Positions 13,901 through 29,200 of a stretch of DNA of 64,000 bases are shown here, piece after piece. The DNA comes from Allolobophora icterica (taxonomy: Eukaryota > Annelida > Clitellata > Crassiclitellata > Lumbricidae). Positions within the stretch are counted from its first letter, which is position 1. The number at the start of each line of letters is the position of its first letter. Below the pieces are notes generated by a model. The model searched no databases and was not told the DNA's origin. It was given only the letters and a program-made list of their open reading frames with translations. Where the stretch lies: positions 42,138,835 to 42,202,834 of the forward strand of contig OY744605.1 of assembly GCA_963556255.1 (NCBI GenBank). Direction: 5' to 3'. The position numbers and the translations under genes are program-made.

Positions 13901-16053
13901 ATTTTCTCGTTAATTAACCGTCGCTTGAATTTTAAGCCAGATTTGCAATTTCTTTTCGGACGAATCGATAGAGTGGGTCTGGGACTACCATATACAGCAG
14001 AAAGATCTGTCATATCTATGCGCACAAATTCAAATGAGACCACTTCCAATCTCATAGGGGTCATTAACGGTCATTTCGACTTGTTTCAAAGGACAGATTT
14101 GCAATTTTTTTTAGCACCAATCGATAAAAAGGTAATAGGAGTTTCGTTCAGCAGAAAATCGTTCATTTCTATCGACACAAATTCAAATGCGACGACATCT
14201 AAATGTTTTTCGTTAATTAACCGTCGCTTGAATTTTAAGTCAGAATCTGATAGGCCTATGCAATTTCGTTTCGGACGAATCGATAGAGTGGGTCAGGGAC
14301 TACCATAGAGCAGAAAAATCTGTCAGATCTATGCACACAAATTCAAATGAGACCACATCCAATCTCATAGGGGTCATTAACGGTCATTTCGACTTGTCTC
14401 AACTGACAGATTTGCAATTTTCTTTAGCACAAATCGATACAAGGGTCCTAGGAGTTTCATACAGCAGAAAATCGTTCATTTCTATCGACACAAATTCAAT
14501 TCAAATGCGACGACTTCCAAATTTGTCTCGTAAATTAACCGTCGCTTGAATTTTAAGCCAGATTTGCAATTTCTTTTCGGACGAATCGATAGAGTGGATC
14601 TCGGACTACCATAGAGCAGAAAAGTCTTTCACATCTATGCACACAAATTCAAATGAGACCACTTCCAATCTCATAGGGGGTCATTAACGGTCATTTCGAC
14701 TTGTTTCAACGGACAGATTTGCAATTTTCTTTAGCACCAATCGATACAAGGGTCCTAGGAGTTTCATACAGCAGAAAATCGTTCATTTCTATCGACACAA
14801 ATTCAAATGCGACGACATCTAAATGTTTTTCGTTAATTAACCGTCGCTTGAATTTTAAGTCAGAATCTGATAGGCCTATGCAATTTCGTTTCGGACGAAT
14901 CGATAGAGTGGGTCAGGGACTACCATACAGCAGAAAAATCTTTCACATCTATGCACACAAATTCAAATGAGACCACATCCAATCTCATAGGGGTCATTAA
15001 CGGTCATTTCGACTTGTTTCAACTGACAGATTTGCAATTTTCCTTAGCACCAATCGATACAAGGGTCATAGGAGTTTCATACAGCAGAAAATCGTTCATT
15101 TCTATCGACACAAATTCAAATGCGACGACTTCTAAATGTTTTTCGTAAATTAACCGTCGCTTGAATTTTAAGCCAGATTTGCAATTTCTTTTCGGACGAA
15201 TCGATAGAGTGGATCTCGGACTACCATACAGCAGAAAAGTCTTTCACATCTATGCACACGAATTCAAATGAGACGACATCCAATCTCATAGGGCAAGATA
15301 GGGGTCATTAACGGTCATTTCGACTTGTTTCAACGGACTGATTTGCAATTTTCTATAGCACCAATCGATACAAGGGTCCAAGAAGTTTCGTTCAGCAGAA
15401 AATCGTTCATTTCTATCGACACAAATTCAAATGCGACGACATCTAAATGTTTTTCGTTAATTAACCGTCGCTTGAATTTTAAGTCAGAATCTGATTCTTC
15501 TTTATGTTCTCTGCCCATTGGCAGGTTCGTATGACCAATGACGCCATCGTTCTCTGTCTTGTGCTCTTCTCTTCAGTCCACTGTATCCTTCTTCTTTTGT
15601 CATCATCCAGTCTAGCAGCATTGCCCTCGGTCTTCCTCGCGTCTTTCTCCCCTCCATCCTTCCCTCCATGATGTCTCTTAGCAGTGTCTCACTCCTTAGG
15701 ATGTGCCCGATCCATTTCCTTTGTCGTCCGCGTATAGTACTTATGAGTGATCTTTGTTCTTCTACCATTTGCAGGATTTCCTCGTTCGTCCTCCGTTCCA
15801 CCCAGCTAACTCTCTCCATTCTGCGCCACACCCACACTCCTCTCTCATTTCTCTTCCCCAATCCGAATTTCCCTATTATACCTTCCTGTTCGCCCTCTCC
15901 CACTACTGCATTCCAGTCTCCCATTACTATCACATAATCCGTACCTTTGATGTCTTCTAATCCTCTAATCTGATAGGCCTATGCAATTTCGTTTCGGACG
16001 AATCGATAGAGTGGGTCAGGGACTACCATAGAGCAGAAAAATCTGTCAGATCT
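10944..16053. repeat. HOR copy, 5110 bp
   Basis: Same 16-monomer order as 5834-10943, with boundaries shifted by exactly 5110 bp. It carries the GGGCAAGATA variant in its m8+LINE monomer and the GATTCGCAA variant in m7' (12843). Its near-identical partner 15269 bp to the right is 26213-31322. Confidence 0.92.
15496..15966 (-). mobile_element. LINE fragment copy 4 (in m8)
   Basis: Same insert, m8 context, C/Met form, 5110 bp after copy 3. Confidence 0.93.
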
Positions 16054-19000
16054 ATGCACACAAATTCAAATGAGACCACATCCAATCTCATAGGGGTCAT
16101 TAACGGTCATTTCGACTTGTTTCAACTGACAGATTTGCAATTTTCTTTAGCACCAATCGATTCAAGGGTCCCAGGAGTTTCGTACAGCAGAAAATCGTTC
16201 ATTTCTATCGACACAAATTCAAATGCGACAACTTCTCAATGTTTTTCGTTAGTTAACCGTCCCTTGAATTTTAAGCCAGATTTGCAATTTCGTCTCGGAG
16301 GAATCGATAGAAATGGTGTGGAACTACAATACAGCAGAAAAATTTTGTCATATCTATGCACACAAATTCAAATGAGACCACTTCCAATCTCATAGGGGTC
16401 ATTAACGGTTATTTCGACTTGTTTCAACGGACAGATTTGCAATTTTCTTTAGCACCAATCGATACAAGGGTCATAGGAGTTTCGTTCAGCAGAAAATCGT
16501 TCATTTCTATCGACACAAATTCAAATGCGACGACTTCTAAATGTTTTTCGTTAATTAACCGTCGCTTGAATTTTAAGTCAGATATGCAATTTCGTTTCGG
16601 ACGAATCGATAGAGTGGGTCTGGGACTACCATAGAGCAGAAAGATCTTTGACATCTAGGCACACAAATTCAAATGAGACCACTTCCAATCTCATTGGGGT
16701 CATTAACGGTCATTTCGACTTGTTTCAACGGACAGATTTGCAATTTTCTTTAGCACCAATCGATACAAGGGTCCCAGAAGTTTCGTTCAGCAGAAAATCG
16801 TTCATTTCTATCGACACAAATTCAAATGCCACGACTTCCAAATTTTCCTCGTTAATTAACCGTCGCTTGAATTTTAAGTCAGATATGCAATTTCTTATCC
16901 TACGAATCGATAGAGTGGGTCTGGGCTATTACACCGCAGAAACAGATTTCATATCTATGCACACAAATTCAAATGAGACCACTTCCAATCTCATAGGGGT
17001 CATTAACGGTCATTTCGACTTGTTTCAACTGACAGATTTGCAATTTTCTTTAGCACCAATCGATTCAAGGGTCCCAGGAGTTTCGTACAGCAGAAAATCG
17101 TTCATTTCTATCGACACAAATTCAAATGCGACAACTTCTCAATGTTTTTCGTTAGTTAACCGTCCCTTGAATTTTAAGCCAGATTTGCAATTTCGTCTCG
17201 GAGGAATCGATAGAAATGGTGTGGAACTACAATACAGCAGAAAAATTTTGTCATATCTATGCACACAAATTCAAATGAGACCACTTCCAATCTCATAGGG
17301 GTCATTAACGGTTATTTCGACTTGTTTCAACGGACAGATTTGCAATTTTCTTTAGCACCAATCGATACAAGGGTCATAGGAGTTTCGTTCAGCAGAAAAT
17401 CGTTCATTTCTATCGACACAAATTCAAATGCGACGACTTCTAAATGTTTTTCGTTAATTAACCGTCGCTTGAATTTTAAGTCAGATATGCAATTTCGTTT
17501 CGGACGAATCGATAGAGTGGGTCTGGGACTACCATAGAGCAGAAAGATCTTTGACATCTAGGCACACAAATTCAAATGAGACCACTTCCAATCTCATTGG
17601 GGTCATTAACGGTCATTTCGACTTGTTTCAACGGACAGATTTGCAATTTTCTTTAGCACCAATCGATACAAGGGTCCCAGAAGTTTCGTTCAGCAGAAAA
17701 TCGTTCATTTCTATCGACACAAATTCAAATGCCACGACTTCCAAATTTTCCTCGTTAATTAACCGTCGCTTGAATTTTAAGTCAGATATGCAATTTCTTA
17801 TCCTACGAATCGATAGAGTGGGTCTGGGCTATTACACCGCAGAAACAGATTTCATATCTATGCACACAAATTCAAATGAGACCACTTCCAATCTCATAGG
17901 GGTCATTAACGGTCATTTCGACTTGTTTCAACTGACAGATTTGCAATTTTCCTTAGCACCAATCGATACAAGGGTCATAGGAGTTTCATACAGCAGAAAA
18001 TCGTTCATTTCTATCGACACAAATTCAAATGCGACGACTTCTAAATGTTTTTCGTAAATTAACCGTCGCTTGAATTTTAAGTCAGATATGCAATTTGTTT
18101 CGGACGAATCGATAGAGTGGGTCAGGGACTACCATAGAGCAGAAATATCTTTGACATCTATGCACACAAATTCAAATCAGACAACATCCAATCTCATAGG
18201 GGTCATTAACGGTCATTTCGACTTGTTTCAACTGACAGATTTGCAATTTTCTTTAGCACCAATCGATTCAAGGGTCCCAGGAGTTTCGTGCAGCAGAAAA
18301 TCGTTCATTTCTATCGACACAAATTCAAATGCGACAACTTCTCAATGTTTTTCGTTAGTTAACCGTTCCTTGAATTTTAAGCCAGATTTGCAATTTCGTT
18401 TCGGACGAATCGATAGAAATGGTGTGGGACTACAATACAGCAGAAGAATCTGTCATATCTATGCACACAAATTCAAATGAGACCACTTCAAATCTCATAG
18501 GGGTTATTAACGGTCATTTCGACTTGTTTCAACGGACAGATTTGAAATTTTCCTTAGCACCAATCGATACAAGGGTCATATGAGTTTCGCTCAGCAGAAA
18601 ATCGTTCATTTCTATCGACACAAATTCAAATGCGACGACATCTAAATGTTTTTCGTTAATTAACCGTCGCTTGAATTTTAAGTCAGAATCTGATAGGCCT
18701 ATGCAATTTCGTTTCGGACGAATCGATAGAGTGGGTCAGGGACTACCATACAGCAGAAAAATCTTTCACATCTATGCACACAAATTCAAATGAGACCACA
18801 TCCAATCTCATAGGGGTCATTAACGGTCATTTCGACTTGTTTCAACTGACAGATTTGCAATTTTCCTTAGCACCAATCGATACAAGGGTCATAGGAGTTT
18901 CATACAGCAGAAAATCGTTCATTTCTATCGACACAAATTCAAATGCGACGACTTCTAAATGTTTTTCGTAAATTAACCGTCGCTTGAATTTTAAGCCAGA

Positions 19001-21442
19001 TTTGCAATTTCTTTTCGGACGAATCGATAGAAATGGTCTGGGACTACCATACAGCAGAAAACTCTGTCATATCTATGCACACAAATTCAAATTAGACCAC
19101 TTCCAATCTCATAGGGGTCATTAACGGTCATTTCGACTTGATATGCAATTTCGTTTCGGACGAATCGATAGAGTGGGTCTGGGACTACCATATACAGCAG
19201 AAAGATCTGTCATATCTATGCGCACAAATTCAAATGAGACCACTTCCAATCTCATAGGGGTCATTAACGGTCATTTCGACTTGTTTCAAAGGACAGATTT
19301 GCAATTTTTTTTAGCACCAATCGATAAAAAGGTAATAGGAGTTTCGTTCAGCAGAAAATCGTTCATTTCTATCGACACAAATTCAAATGCGACGACATCT
19401 AAAGTCTTTCACATCTATGCACACGAATTCAAATGAGACGACATCCAATCTCATAGGGCCAGATAGGGGTCATTAACGGTCATTTCGACTTGTTTCAACG
19501 GACTGATTTGCAATTTTCTATAGCACCAATCGATACAAGGGTCCAAGAAGTTTCGTTCAGCAGAAAATCGTTCATTTCTATCGACACAAATTCAAATGCG
19601 ACGACTTCTAAATGTTTTTCGTAAATTAACCGTCGCTTGAATTTTAAGCCAGATTTGCAATTTCTTTTCGGACGAATCGATAGAAATGGTCTGGGACTAC
19701 CATACAGCAGAAAACTCTGTCATATCTATGCACACAAATTCAAATTAGACCACTTCCAATCTCATAGGGGTCATTAACGGTCATTTCGACTTGTTTCAAC
19801 GGACAGATTTGCAATTTTCCTTAGCACCAATCGATACACGGGTCCCAGGAGCCCTATGCAGCAGGAAATCGTTCATTTCTATCGACACAAATTCAAATGC
19901 GACGACTTCCAAAATTTTCTCGTTAATTAACCGTCGCTTGAATTTTAAGCCAGATTTGCAATTTCTTTTCGGACGAATCGATAGAGTGGGTCTGGGACTA
20001 CCATATACAGCAGAAAGATCTGTCATATCTATGCGCACAAATTCAAATGAGACCACTTCCAATCTCATAGGGGTCATTAACGGTCATTTCGACTTGTTTC
20101 AAAGGACAGATTTGCAATTTTTTTTAGCACCAATCGATAAAAAGGTAATAGGAGTTTCGTTCAGCAGAAAATCGTTCATTTCTATCGACACAAATTCAAA
20201 TGCGACGACATCTAAATGTTTTTCGTTAATTAACCGTCGCTTGAATTTTAAGTCAGAATCTGATAGGCCTATGCAATTTCGTTTCGGACGAATCGATAGA
20301 GTGGGTCAGGGACTACCATAGAGCAGAAAAATCTGTCAGATCTATGCACACAAATTCAAATGAGACCACATCCAATCTCATAGGGGTCATTAACGGTCAT
20401 TTCGACTTGTCTCAACTGACAGATTTGCAATTTTCTTTAGCACAAATCGATACAAGGGTCCTAGGAGTTTCATACAGCAGAAAATCGTTCATTTCTATCG
20501 ACACAAATTCAATTCAAATGCGACGACTTCCAAATTTGTCTCGTAAATTAACCGTCGCTTGAATTTTAAGCCAGATTTGCAATTTCTTTTCGGACGAATC
20601 GATAGAGTGGATCTCGGACTACCATAGAGCAGAAAAGTCTTTCACATCTATGCACACAAATTCAAATGAGACCACTTCCAATCTCATAGGGGGTCATTAA
20701 CGGTCATTTCGACTTGTTTCAACGGACAGATTTGCAATTTTCTTTAGCACCAATCGATACAAGGGTCCTAGGAGTTTCATACAGCAGAAAATCGTTCATT
20801 TCTATCGACACAAATTCAAATGCGACGACATCTAAATGTTTTTCGTTAATTAACCGTCGCTTGAATTTTAAGTCAGAATCTGATTCTTCTTTATGTTCTC
20901 TGCCCATTGGCAGGTTCGTATGACCAATGACGCCATCGTTCTCTGTCTTGTGCTCTTCTCTTCAGTCCACTGTATCCTTCTTCTTTTGTCATCATCCAGT
21001 CTAGCAGTATTGCCCTCGGTCTTCCTCGCGTCTTTCTCCCCTCCATCCTTCCCTCCATGATGTCTCTTAGCAGTGTCTCACTCCTTAGGATGTGCCCGAT
21101 CCATTTCCTTTGTCGTCCGCGTATAGTACTTATGAGTGATCTTTGTTCTTCTACCATTTGCAGGATTTCCTCGTTCGTCCTCCGTTCCACCCAGCTAACT
21201 CTCTCCATTCTGCGCCACACCCACACTCCTCTCTCATTTCTCTTCCCCAATCCGAATTTCCCTATTATACCTTCCTGTTCGCCCTCTCCCACTACTGCAT
21301 TCCAGTCTCCCATTACTATCACATAATCCGTACCTTTGATGTCTTCTAATCCTCTAATCTGATAGGCCTATGCAATTTCGTTTCGGACGAATCGATAGAG
21401 TGGGTCAGGGACTACCATAGAGCAGAAAAATCTGTCAGATCT
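16054..21442. repeat. HOR copy, 5389 bp (with m1-m3 duplicated)
   Basis: The order is m1 m2 m3, then a repeated m1 m2 m3 (first monomer at 16957 is an m4/m1 hybrid), m4 m5 m6, m7', m9a, m10a, m8', m9, m10, m11 and m12 with the LINE. The 903-bp duplication fuses two monomers into one longer open frame (16648-17298). m5 has the private variant AAATCAGACAAC at about 18174. Confidence 0.92.
20885..21355 (-). mobile_element. LINE fragment copy 5 (in m12)
   Basis: Same insert in an m12 context (GGTCCTAGGAG upstream) with the T/Ile form, as in copy 1. It lies 5389 bp after copy 4. Confidence 0.93.
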
Positions 21443-24400
21443 ATGCACACAAATTCAAATGAGACCACATCCAATCTCATAGGGGTCATTAACGGTCATT
21501 TCGACTTGTTTCAACTGACAGATTTGCAATTTTCTTTAGCACCAATCGATTCAAGGGTCCCAGGAGTTTCGTACAGCAGAAAATCGTTCATTTCTATCGA
21601 CACAAATTCAAATGCGACAACTTCTCAATGTTTTTCGTTAGTTAACCGTCCCTTGAATTTTAAGCCAGATTTGCAATTTCGTCTCGGAGGAATCGATAGA
21701 AATGGTGTGGAACTACAATACAGCAGAAAAATTTTGTCATATCTATGCACACAAATTCAAATGAGACCACTTCCAATCTCATAGGGGTCATTAACGGTTA
21801 TTTCGACTTGTTTCAACGGACAGATTTGCAATTTTCTTTAGCACCAATCGATACAAGGGTCATAGGAGTTTCGTTCAGCAGAAAATCGTTCATTTCTATC
21901 GACACAAATTCAAATGCGACGACTTCTAAATGTTTTTCGTTAATTAACCGTCGCTTGAATTTTAAGTCAGATATGCAATTTCGTTTCGGACGAATCGATA
22001 GAGTGGGTCTGGGACTACCATAGAGCAGAAAGATCTTTGACATCTAGGCACACAAATTCAAATGAGACCACTTCCAATCTCATTGGGGTCATTAACGGTC
22101 ATTTCGACTTGTTTCAACGGACAGATTTGCAATTTTCTTTAGCACCAATCGATACAAGGGTCCCAGAAGTTTCGTTCAGCAGAAAATCGTTCATTTCTAT
22201 CGACACAAATTCAAATGCCACGACTTCCAAATTTTCCTCGTTAATTAACCGTCGCTTGAATTTTAAGTCAGATATGCAATTTCTTATCCTACGAATCGAT
22301 AGAGTGGGTCTGGGCTATTACACCGCAGAAACAGATTTCATATCTATGCACACAAATTCAAATGAGACCACTTCCAATCTCATAGGGGTCATTAACGGTC
22401 ATTTCGACTTGTTTCAACTGACAGATTTGCAATTTTCCTTAGCACCAATCGATACAAGGGTCATAGGAGTTTCATACAGCAGAAAATCGTTCATTTCTAT
22501 CGACACAAATTCAAATGCGACGACTTCTAAATGTTTTTCGTAAATTAACCGTCGCTTGAATTTTAAGTCAGATATGCAATTTGTTTCGGACGAATCGATA
22601 GAGTGGGTCAGGGACTACCATAGAGCAGAAATATCTTTGACATCTATGCACACAAATTCAAATGAGACAACATCCAATCTCATAGGGGTCATTAACGGTC
22701 ATTTCGACTTGTTTCAACTGACAGATTTGCAATTTTCTTTAGCACCAATCGATTCAAGGGTCCCAGGAGTTTCGTGCAGCAGAAAATCGTTCATTTCTAT
22801 CGACACAAATTCAAATGCGACAACTTCTCAATGTTTTTCGTTAGTTAACCGTTCCTTGAATTTTAAGCCAGATTTGCAATTTCGTTTCGGACGAATCGAT
22901 AGAAATGGTGTGGGACTACAATACAGCAGAAGAATCTGTCATATCTATGCACACAAATTCAAATGAGACCACTTCAAATCTCATAGGGGTTATTAACGGT
23001 CATTTCGACTTGTTTCAACGGACAGATTTGAAATTTTCCTTAGCACCAATCGATACAAGGGTCATATGAGTTTCGCTCAGCAGAAAATCGTTCATTTCTA
23101 TCGACACAAATTCAAATGCGACGACATCTAAATGTTTTTCGTTAATTAACCGTCGCTTGAATTTTAAGTCAGAATCTGATAGGCCTATGCAATTTCGTTT
23201 CGGACGAATCGATAGAGTGGGTCAGGGACTACCATACAGCAGAAAAATCTTTCACATCTATGCACACAAATTCAAATGAGACCACATCCAATCTCATAGG
23301 GGTCATTAACGGTCATTTCGACTTGTTTCAACTGACAGATTTGCAATTTTCCTTAGCACCAATCGATACAAGGGTCATATATGAGTTTCATACAGCAGAA
23401 AATCGTTCATTTCTATCGACACAAATTCAAATGCGACGACTTCTAAATGTTTTTCGTAAATTAACCGTCGCTTGAATTTTAAGCCAGATTTGCAATTTCT
23501 TTTCGGACGAATCGATAGAGTGGATCTCGGACTACCATACAGCAGAAAAGTCTTTCACATCTATGCACACGAATTCAAATGAGACGACATCCAATCTCAT
23601 AGGGCCAGATAGGGGTCATTAACGGTCATTTCGACTTGTTTCAACGGACTGATTTGCAATTTTCTATAGCACCAATCGATACAAGGGTCCAAGAAGTTTC
23701 GTTCAGCAGAAAATCGTTCATTTCTATCGACACAAATTCAAATGCGACGACTTCTAAATGTTTTTCGTAAATTAACCGTCGCTTGAATTTTAAGCCAGAT
23801 TTGCAATTTCTTTTCGGACGAATCGATAGAAATGGTCTGGGACTACCATACAGCAGAAAACTCTGTCATATCTATGCACACAAATTCAAATTAGACCACT
23901 TCCAATCTCATAGGGGTCATTAACGGTCATTTCGACTTGTTTCAACGGACAGATTTGCAATTTTCCTTAGCACCAATCGATACACGGGTCCCAGGAGCCC
24001 TATGCAGCAGGAAATCGTTCATTTCTATCGACACAAATTCAAATGCGACGACTTCCAAAATTTTCTCGTTAATTAACCGTCGCTTGAATTTTAAGCCAGA
24101 TTTGCAATTTCTTTTCGGACGAATCGATAGAGTGGGTCTGGGACTACCATATACAGCAGAAAGATCTGTCATATCTATGCGCACAAATTCAAATGAGACC
24201 ACTTCCAATCTCATAGGGGTCATTAACGGTCATTTCGACTTGTTTCAAAGGACAGATTTGCAATTTTTTTTAGCACCAATCGATAAAAAGGTAATAGGAG
24301 TTTCGTTCAGCAGAAAATCGTTCATTTCTATCGACACAAATTCAAATGCGACGACATCTAAATGTTTTTCGTTAATTAACCGTCGCTTGAATTTTAAGTC

Positions 24401-26212
24401 AGAATCTGATAGGCCTATGCAATTTCGTTTCGGACGAATCGATAGAGTGGGTCAGGGACTACCATAGAGCAGAAAAATCTGTCAGATCTATGCACACAAA
24501 TTCAAATGAGACCACATCCAATCTCATAGGGGTCATTAACGGTCATTTCGACTTGTCTCAACTGACAGATTTGCAATTTTCTTTAGCACAAATCGATACA
24601 AGGGTCCTAGGAGTTTCATACAGCAGAAAATCGTTCATTTCTATCGACACAAATTCAATTCAAATGCGACGACTTCCAAATTTGTCTCGTAAATTAACCG
24701 TCGCTTGAATTTTAAGCCAGATTTGCAATTTCTTTTCGGACGAATCGATAGAGTGGATCTCGGACTACCATAGAGCAGAAAAGTCTTTCACATCTATGCA
24801 CACAAATTCAAATGAGACCACTTCCAATCTCATAGGGGGTCATTAACGGTCATTTCGACTTGTTTCAACGGACAGATTTGCAATTTTCTTTAGCACCAAT
24901 CGATACAAGGGTCCTAGGAGTTTCATACAGCAGAAAATCGTTCATTTCTATCGACACAAATTCAAATGCGACGACATCTAAATGTTTTTCGTTAATTAAC
25001 CGTCGCTTGAATTTTAAGTCAGAATCTGATAGGCCTATGCAATTTCGTTTCGGACGAATCGATAGAGTGGGTCAGGGACTACCATACAGCAGAAAAATCT
25101 TTCACATCTATGCACACAAATTCAAATGAGACCACATCCAATCTCATAGGGGTCATTAACGGTCATTTCGACTTGTTTCAACTGACAGATTTGCAATTTT
25201 CCTTAGCACCAATCGATACAAGGGTCATAGGAGTTTCATACAGCAGAAAATCGTTCATTTCTATCGACACAAATTCAAATGCGACGACTTCTAAATGTTT
25301 TTCGTAAATTAACCGTCGCTTGAATTTTAAGCCAGATTTGCAATTTCTTTTCGGACGAATCGATAGAGTGGATCTCGGACTACCATACAGCAGAAAAGTC
25401 TTTCACATCTATGCACACGAATTCAAATGAGACGACATCCAATCTCATAGGGCAAGATAGGGGTCATTAACGGTCATTTCGACTTGTTTCAACGGACTGA
25501 TTTGCAATTTTCTATAGCACCAATCGATACAAGGGTCCAAGAAGTTTCGTTCAGCAGAAAATCGTTCATTTCTATCGACACAAATTCAAATGCGACGACA
25601 TCTAAATGTTTTTCGTTAATTAACCGTCGCTTGAATTTTAAGTCAGAATCTGATTCTTCTTTATGTTCTCTGCCCATTGGCAGGTTCGTATGACCAATGA
25701 CGCCATCGTTCTCTGTCTTGTGCTCTTCTCTTCAGTCCACTGTATCCTTCTTCTTTTGTCATCATCCAGTCTAGCAGCATTGCCCTCGGTCTTCCTCGCG
25801 TCTTTCTCCCCTCCATCCTTCCCTCCATGATGTCTCTTAGCAGTGTCTCACTCCTTAGGATGTGCCCGATCCATTTCCTTTGTCGTCCGCGTATAGTACT
25901 TATGAGTGATCTTTGTTCTTCTACCATTTGCAGGATTTCCTCGTTCGTCCTCCGTTCCACCCAGCTAACTCTCTCCATTCTGCGCCACACCCACACTCCT
26001 CTCTCATTTCTCTTCCCCAATCCGAATTTCCCTATTATACCTTCCTGTTCGCCCTCTCCCACTACTGCATTCCAGTCTCCCATTACTATCACATAATCCG
26101 TACCTTTGATGTCTTCTAATCCTCTAATCTGATAGGCCTATGCAATTTCGTTTCGGACGAATCGATAGAGTGGGTCAGGGACTACCATAGAGCAGAAAAA
26201 TCTGTCAGATCT
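21443..26212. repeat. HOR copy, 4770 bp
   Basis: The order is m1-m6, m7v (23260, with a 2-bp AT expansion giving GGTCATATATGAG), m8', m9, m10, m11, m12 (empty site), m7 and m8+LINE. It lacks the m9a-m10a block (342 bp) of the 5110-bp form. The length equals the 3667-bp 12-mer plus m7 (301) plus m8+LINE (802). Confidence 0.92.
25655..26125 (-). mobile_element. LINE fragment copy 6 (in m8)
   Basis: Same insert, m8 context, C/Met form, 4770 bp after copy 5 and 15269 bp after copy 3. Confidence 0.93.
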
Positions 26213-29200
26213 ATGCACACAAATTCAAATGAGACCACATCCAATCTCATAGGGGTCATTAACGGTCATTTCGACTTGTTTCAACTGACAGATTTGCAAT
26301 TTTCTTTAGCACCAATCGATTCAAGGGTCCCAGGAGTTTCGTACAGCAGAAAATCGTTCATTTCTATCGACACAAATTCAAATGCGACAACTTCTCAATG
26401 TTTTTCGTTAGTTAACCGTCCCTTGAATTTTAAGCCAGATTTGCAATTTCGTCTCGGAGGAATCGATAGAAATGGTGTGGAACTACAATACAGCAGAAAA
26501 ATTTTGTCATATCTATGCACACAAATTCAAATGAGACCACTTCCAATCTCATAGGGGTCATTAACGGTTATTTCGACTTGTTTCAACGGACAGATTTGCA
26601 ATTTTCTTTAGCACCAATCGATACAAGGGTCATAGGAGTTTCGTTCAGCAGAAAATCGTTCATTTCTATCGACACAAATTCAAATGCGACGACTTCTAAA
26701 TGTTTTTCGTTAATTAACCGTCGCTTGAATTTTAAGTCAGATATGCAATTTCGTTTCGGACGAATCGATAGAGTGGGTCTGGGACTACCATAGAGCAGAA
26801 AGATCTTTGACATCTAGGCACACAAATTCAAATGAGACCACTTCCAATCTCATTGGGGTCATTAACGGTCATTTCGACTTGTTTCAACGGACAGATTTGC
26901 AATTTTCTTTAGCACCAATCGATACAAGGGTCCCAGAAGTTTCGTTCAGCAGAAAATCGTTCATTTCTATCGACACAAATTCAAATGCCACGACTTCCAA
27001 ATTTTCCTCGTTAATTAACCGTCGCTTGAATTTTAAGTCAGATATGCAATTTCTTATCCTACGAATCGATAGAGTGGGTCTGGGCTATTACACCGCAGAA
27101 ACAGATTTCATATCTATGCACACAAATTCAAATGAGACCACTTCCAATCTCATAGGGGTCATTAACGGTCATTTCGACTTGTTTCAACTGACAGATTTGC
27201 AATTTTCCTTAGCACCAATCGATACAAGGGTCATAGGAGTTTCATACAGCAGAAAATCGTTCATTTCTATCGACACAAATTCAAATGCGACGACTTCTAA
27301 ATGTTTTTCGTAAATTAACCGTCGCTTGAATTTTAAGTCAGATATGCAATTTGTTTCGGACGAATCGATAGAGTGGGTCAGGGACTACCATAGAGCAGAA
27401 ATATCTTTGACATCTATGCACACAAATTCAAATGAGACAACATCCAATCTCATAGGGGTCATTAACGGTCATTTCGACTTGTTTCAACTGACAGATTTGC
27501 AATTTTCTTTAGCACCAATCGATTCAAGGGTCCCAGGAGTTTCGTGCAGCAGAAAATCGTTCATTTCTATCGACACAAATTCAAATGCGACAACTTCTCA
27601 ATGTTTTTCGTTAGTTAACCGTTCCTTGAATTTTAAGCCAGATTTGCAATTTCGTTTCGGACGAATCGATAGAAATGGTGTGGGACTTCAATACAGCAGA
27701 AGAATCTGTCATATCTATGCACACAAATTCAAATGAGACCACTTCAAATCTCATAGGGGTTATTAACGGTCATTTCGACTTGTTTCAACGGACAGATTTG
27801 AAATTTTCCTTAGCACCAATCGATACAAGGGTCATATGAGTTTCGCTCAGCAGAAAATCGTTCATTTCTATCGACACAAATTCAAATGCGACGACATCTA
27901 AATGTTTTTCGTTAATTAACCGTCGCTTGAATTTTAAGTCAGAATCTGATAGGCCTATGCAATTTCGTTTCGGACGAATCGATAGAGTGGGTCAGGGACT
28001 ACCATACAGCAGAAAAATCTTTCACATCTATGCACACAAATTCAAATGAGACCACATCCAATCTCATAGGGGTCATTAACGGTCATTTCGACTTGTTTCA
28101 ACTGACAGATTCGCAATTTTCCTTAGCACCAATCGATACAAGGGTCATAGGAGTTTCATACAGCAGAAAATCGTTCATTTCTATCGACACAAATTCAAAT
28201 GCGACGACTTCTAAATGTTTTTCGTAAATTAACCGTCGCTTGAATTTTAAGCCAGATTTGCAATTTCTTTTCGGACGAATCGATAGAAATGGTCTGGGAC
28301 TACCATACAGCAGAAAACTCTGTCATATCTATGCACACAAATTCAAATTAGACCACTTCCAATCTCATAGGGGTCATTAACGGTCATTTCGACTTGATAT
28401 GCAATTTCGTTTCGGACGAATCGATAGAGTGGGTCTGGGACTACCATATACAGCAGAAAGATCTGTCATATCTATGCGCACAAATTCAAATGAGACCACT
28501 TCCAATCTCATAGGGGTCATTAACGGTCATTTCGACTTGTTTCAAAGGACAGATTTGCAATTTTTTTTAGCACCAATCGATAAAAAGGTAATAGGAGTTT
28601 CGTTCAGCAGAAAATCGTTCATTTCTATCGACACAAATTCAAATGCGACGACATCTAAAGTCTTTCACATCTATGCACACGAATTCAAATGAGACGACAT
28701 CCAATCTCATAGGGCCAGATAGGGGTCATTAACGGTCATTTCGACTTGTTTCAACGGACTGATTTGCAATTTTCTATAGCACCAATCGATACAAGGGTCC
28801 AAGAAGTTTCGTTCAGCAGAAAATCGTTCATTTCTATCGACACAAATTCAAATGCGACGACTTCTAAATGTTTTTCGTAAATTAACCGTCGCTTGAATTT
28901 TAAGCCAGATTTGCAATTTCTTTTCGGACGAATCGATAGAAATGGTCTGGGACTACCATACAGCAGAAAACTCTGTCATATCTATGCACACAAATTCAAA
29001 TTAGACCACTTCCAATCTCATAGGGGTCATTAACGGTCATTTCGACTTGTTTCAACGGACAGATTTGCAATTTTCCTTAGCACCAATCGATACACGGGTC
29101 CCAGGAGCCCTATGCAGCAGGAAATCGTTCATTTCTATCGACACAAATTCAAATGCGACGACTTCCAAAATTTTCTCGTTAATTAACCGTCGCTTGAATT

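Noticed and set aside
16648..17298. Long open frames in the satellite (65-216 codons, MHTNSNETT-type peptides) as a repeat-protein gene family
   Set aside because: Monomer lengths of 300, 301, 302, 303, 313 and so on do not keep one frame. Stops recur at fixed monomer positions, both strands are open in places, and no domain or start context is conserved. The 216-codon case is explained by the m4/m1 hybrid join.
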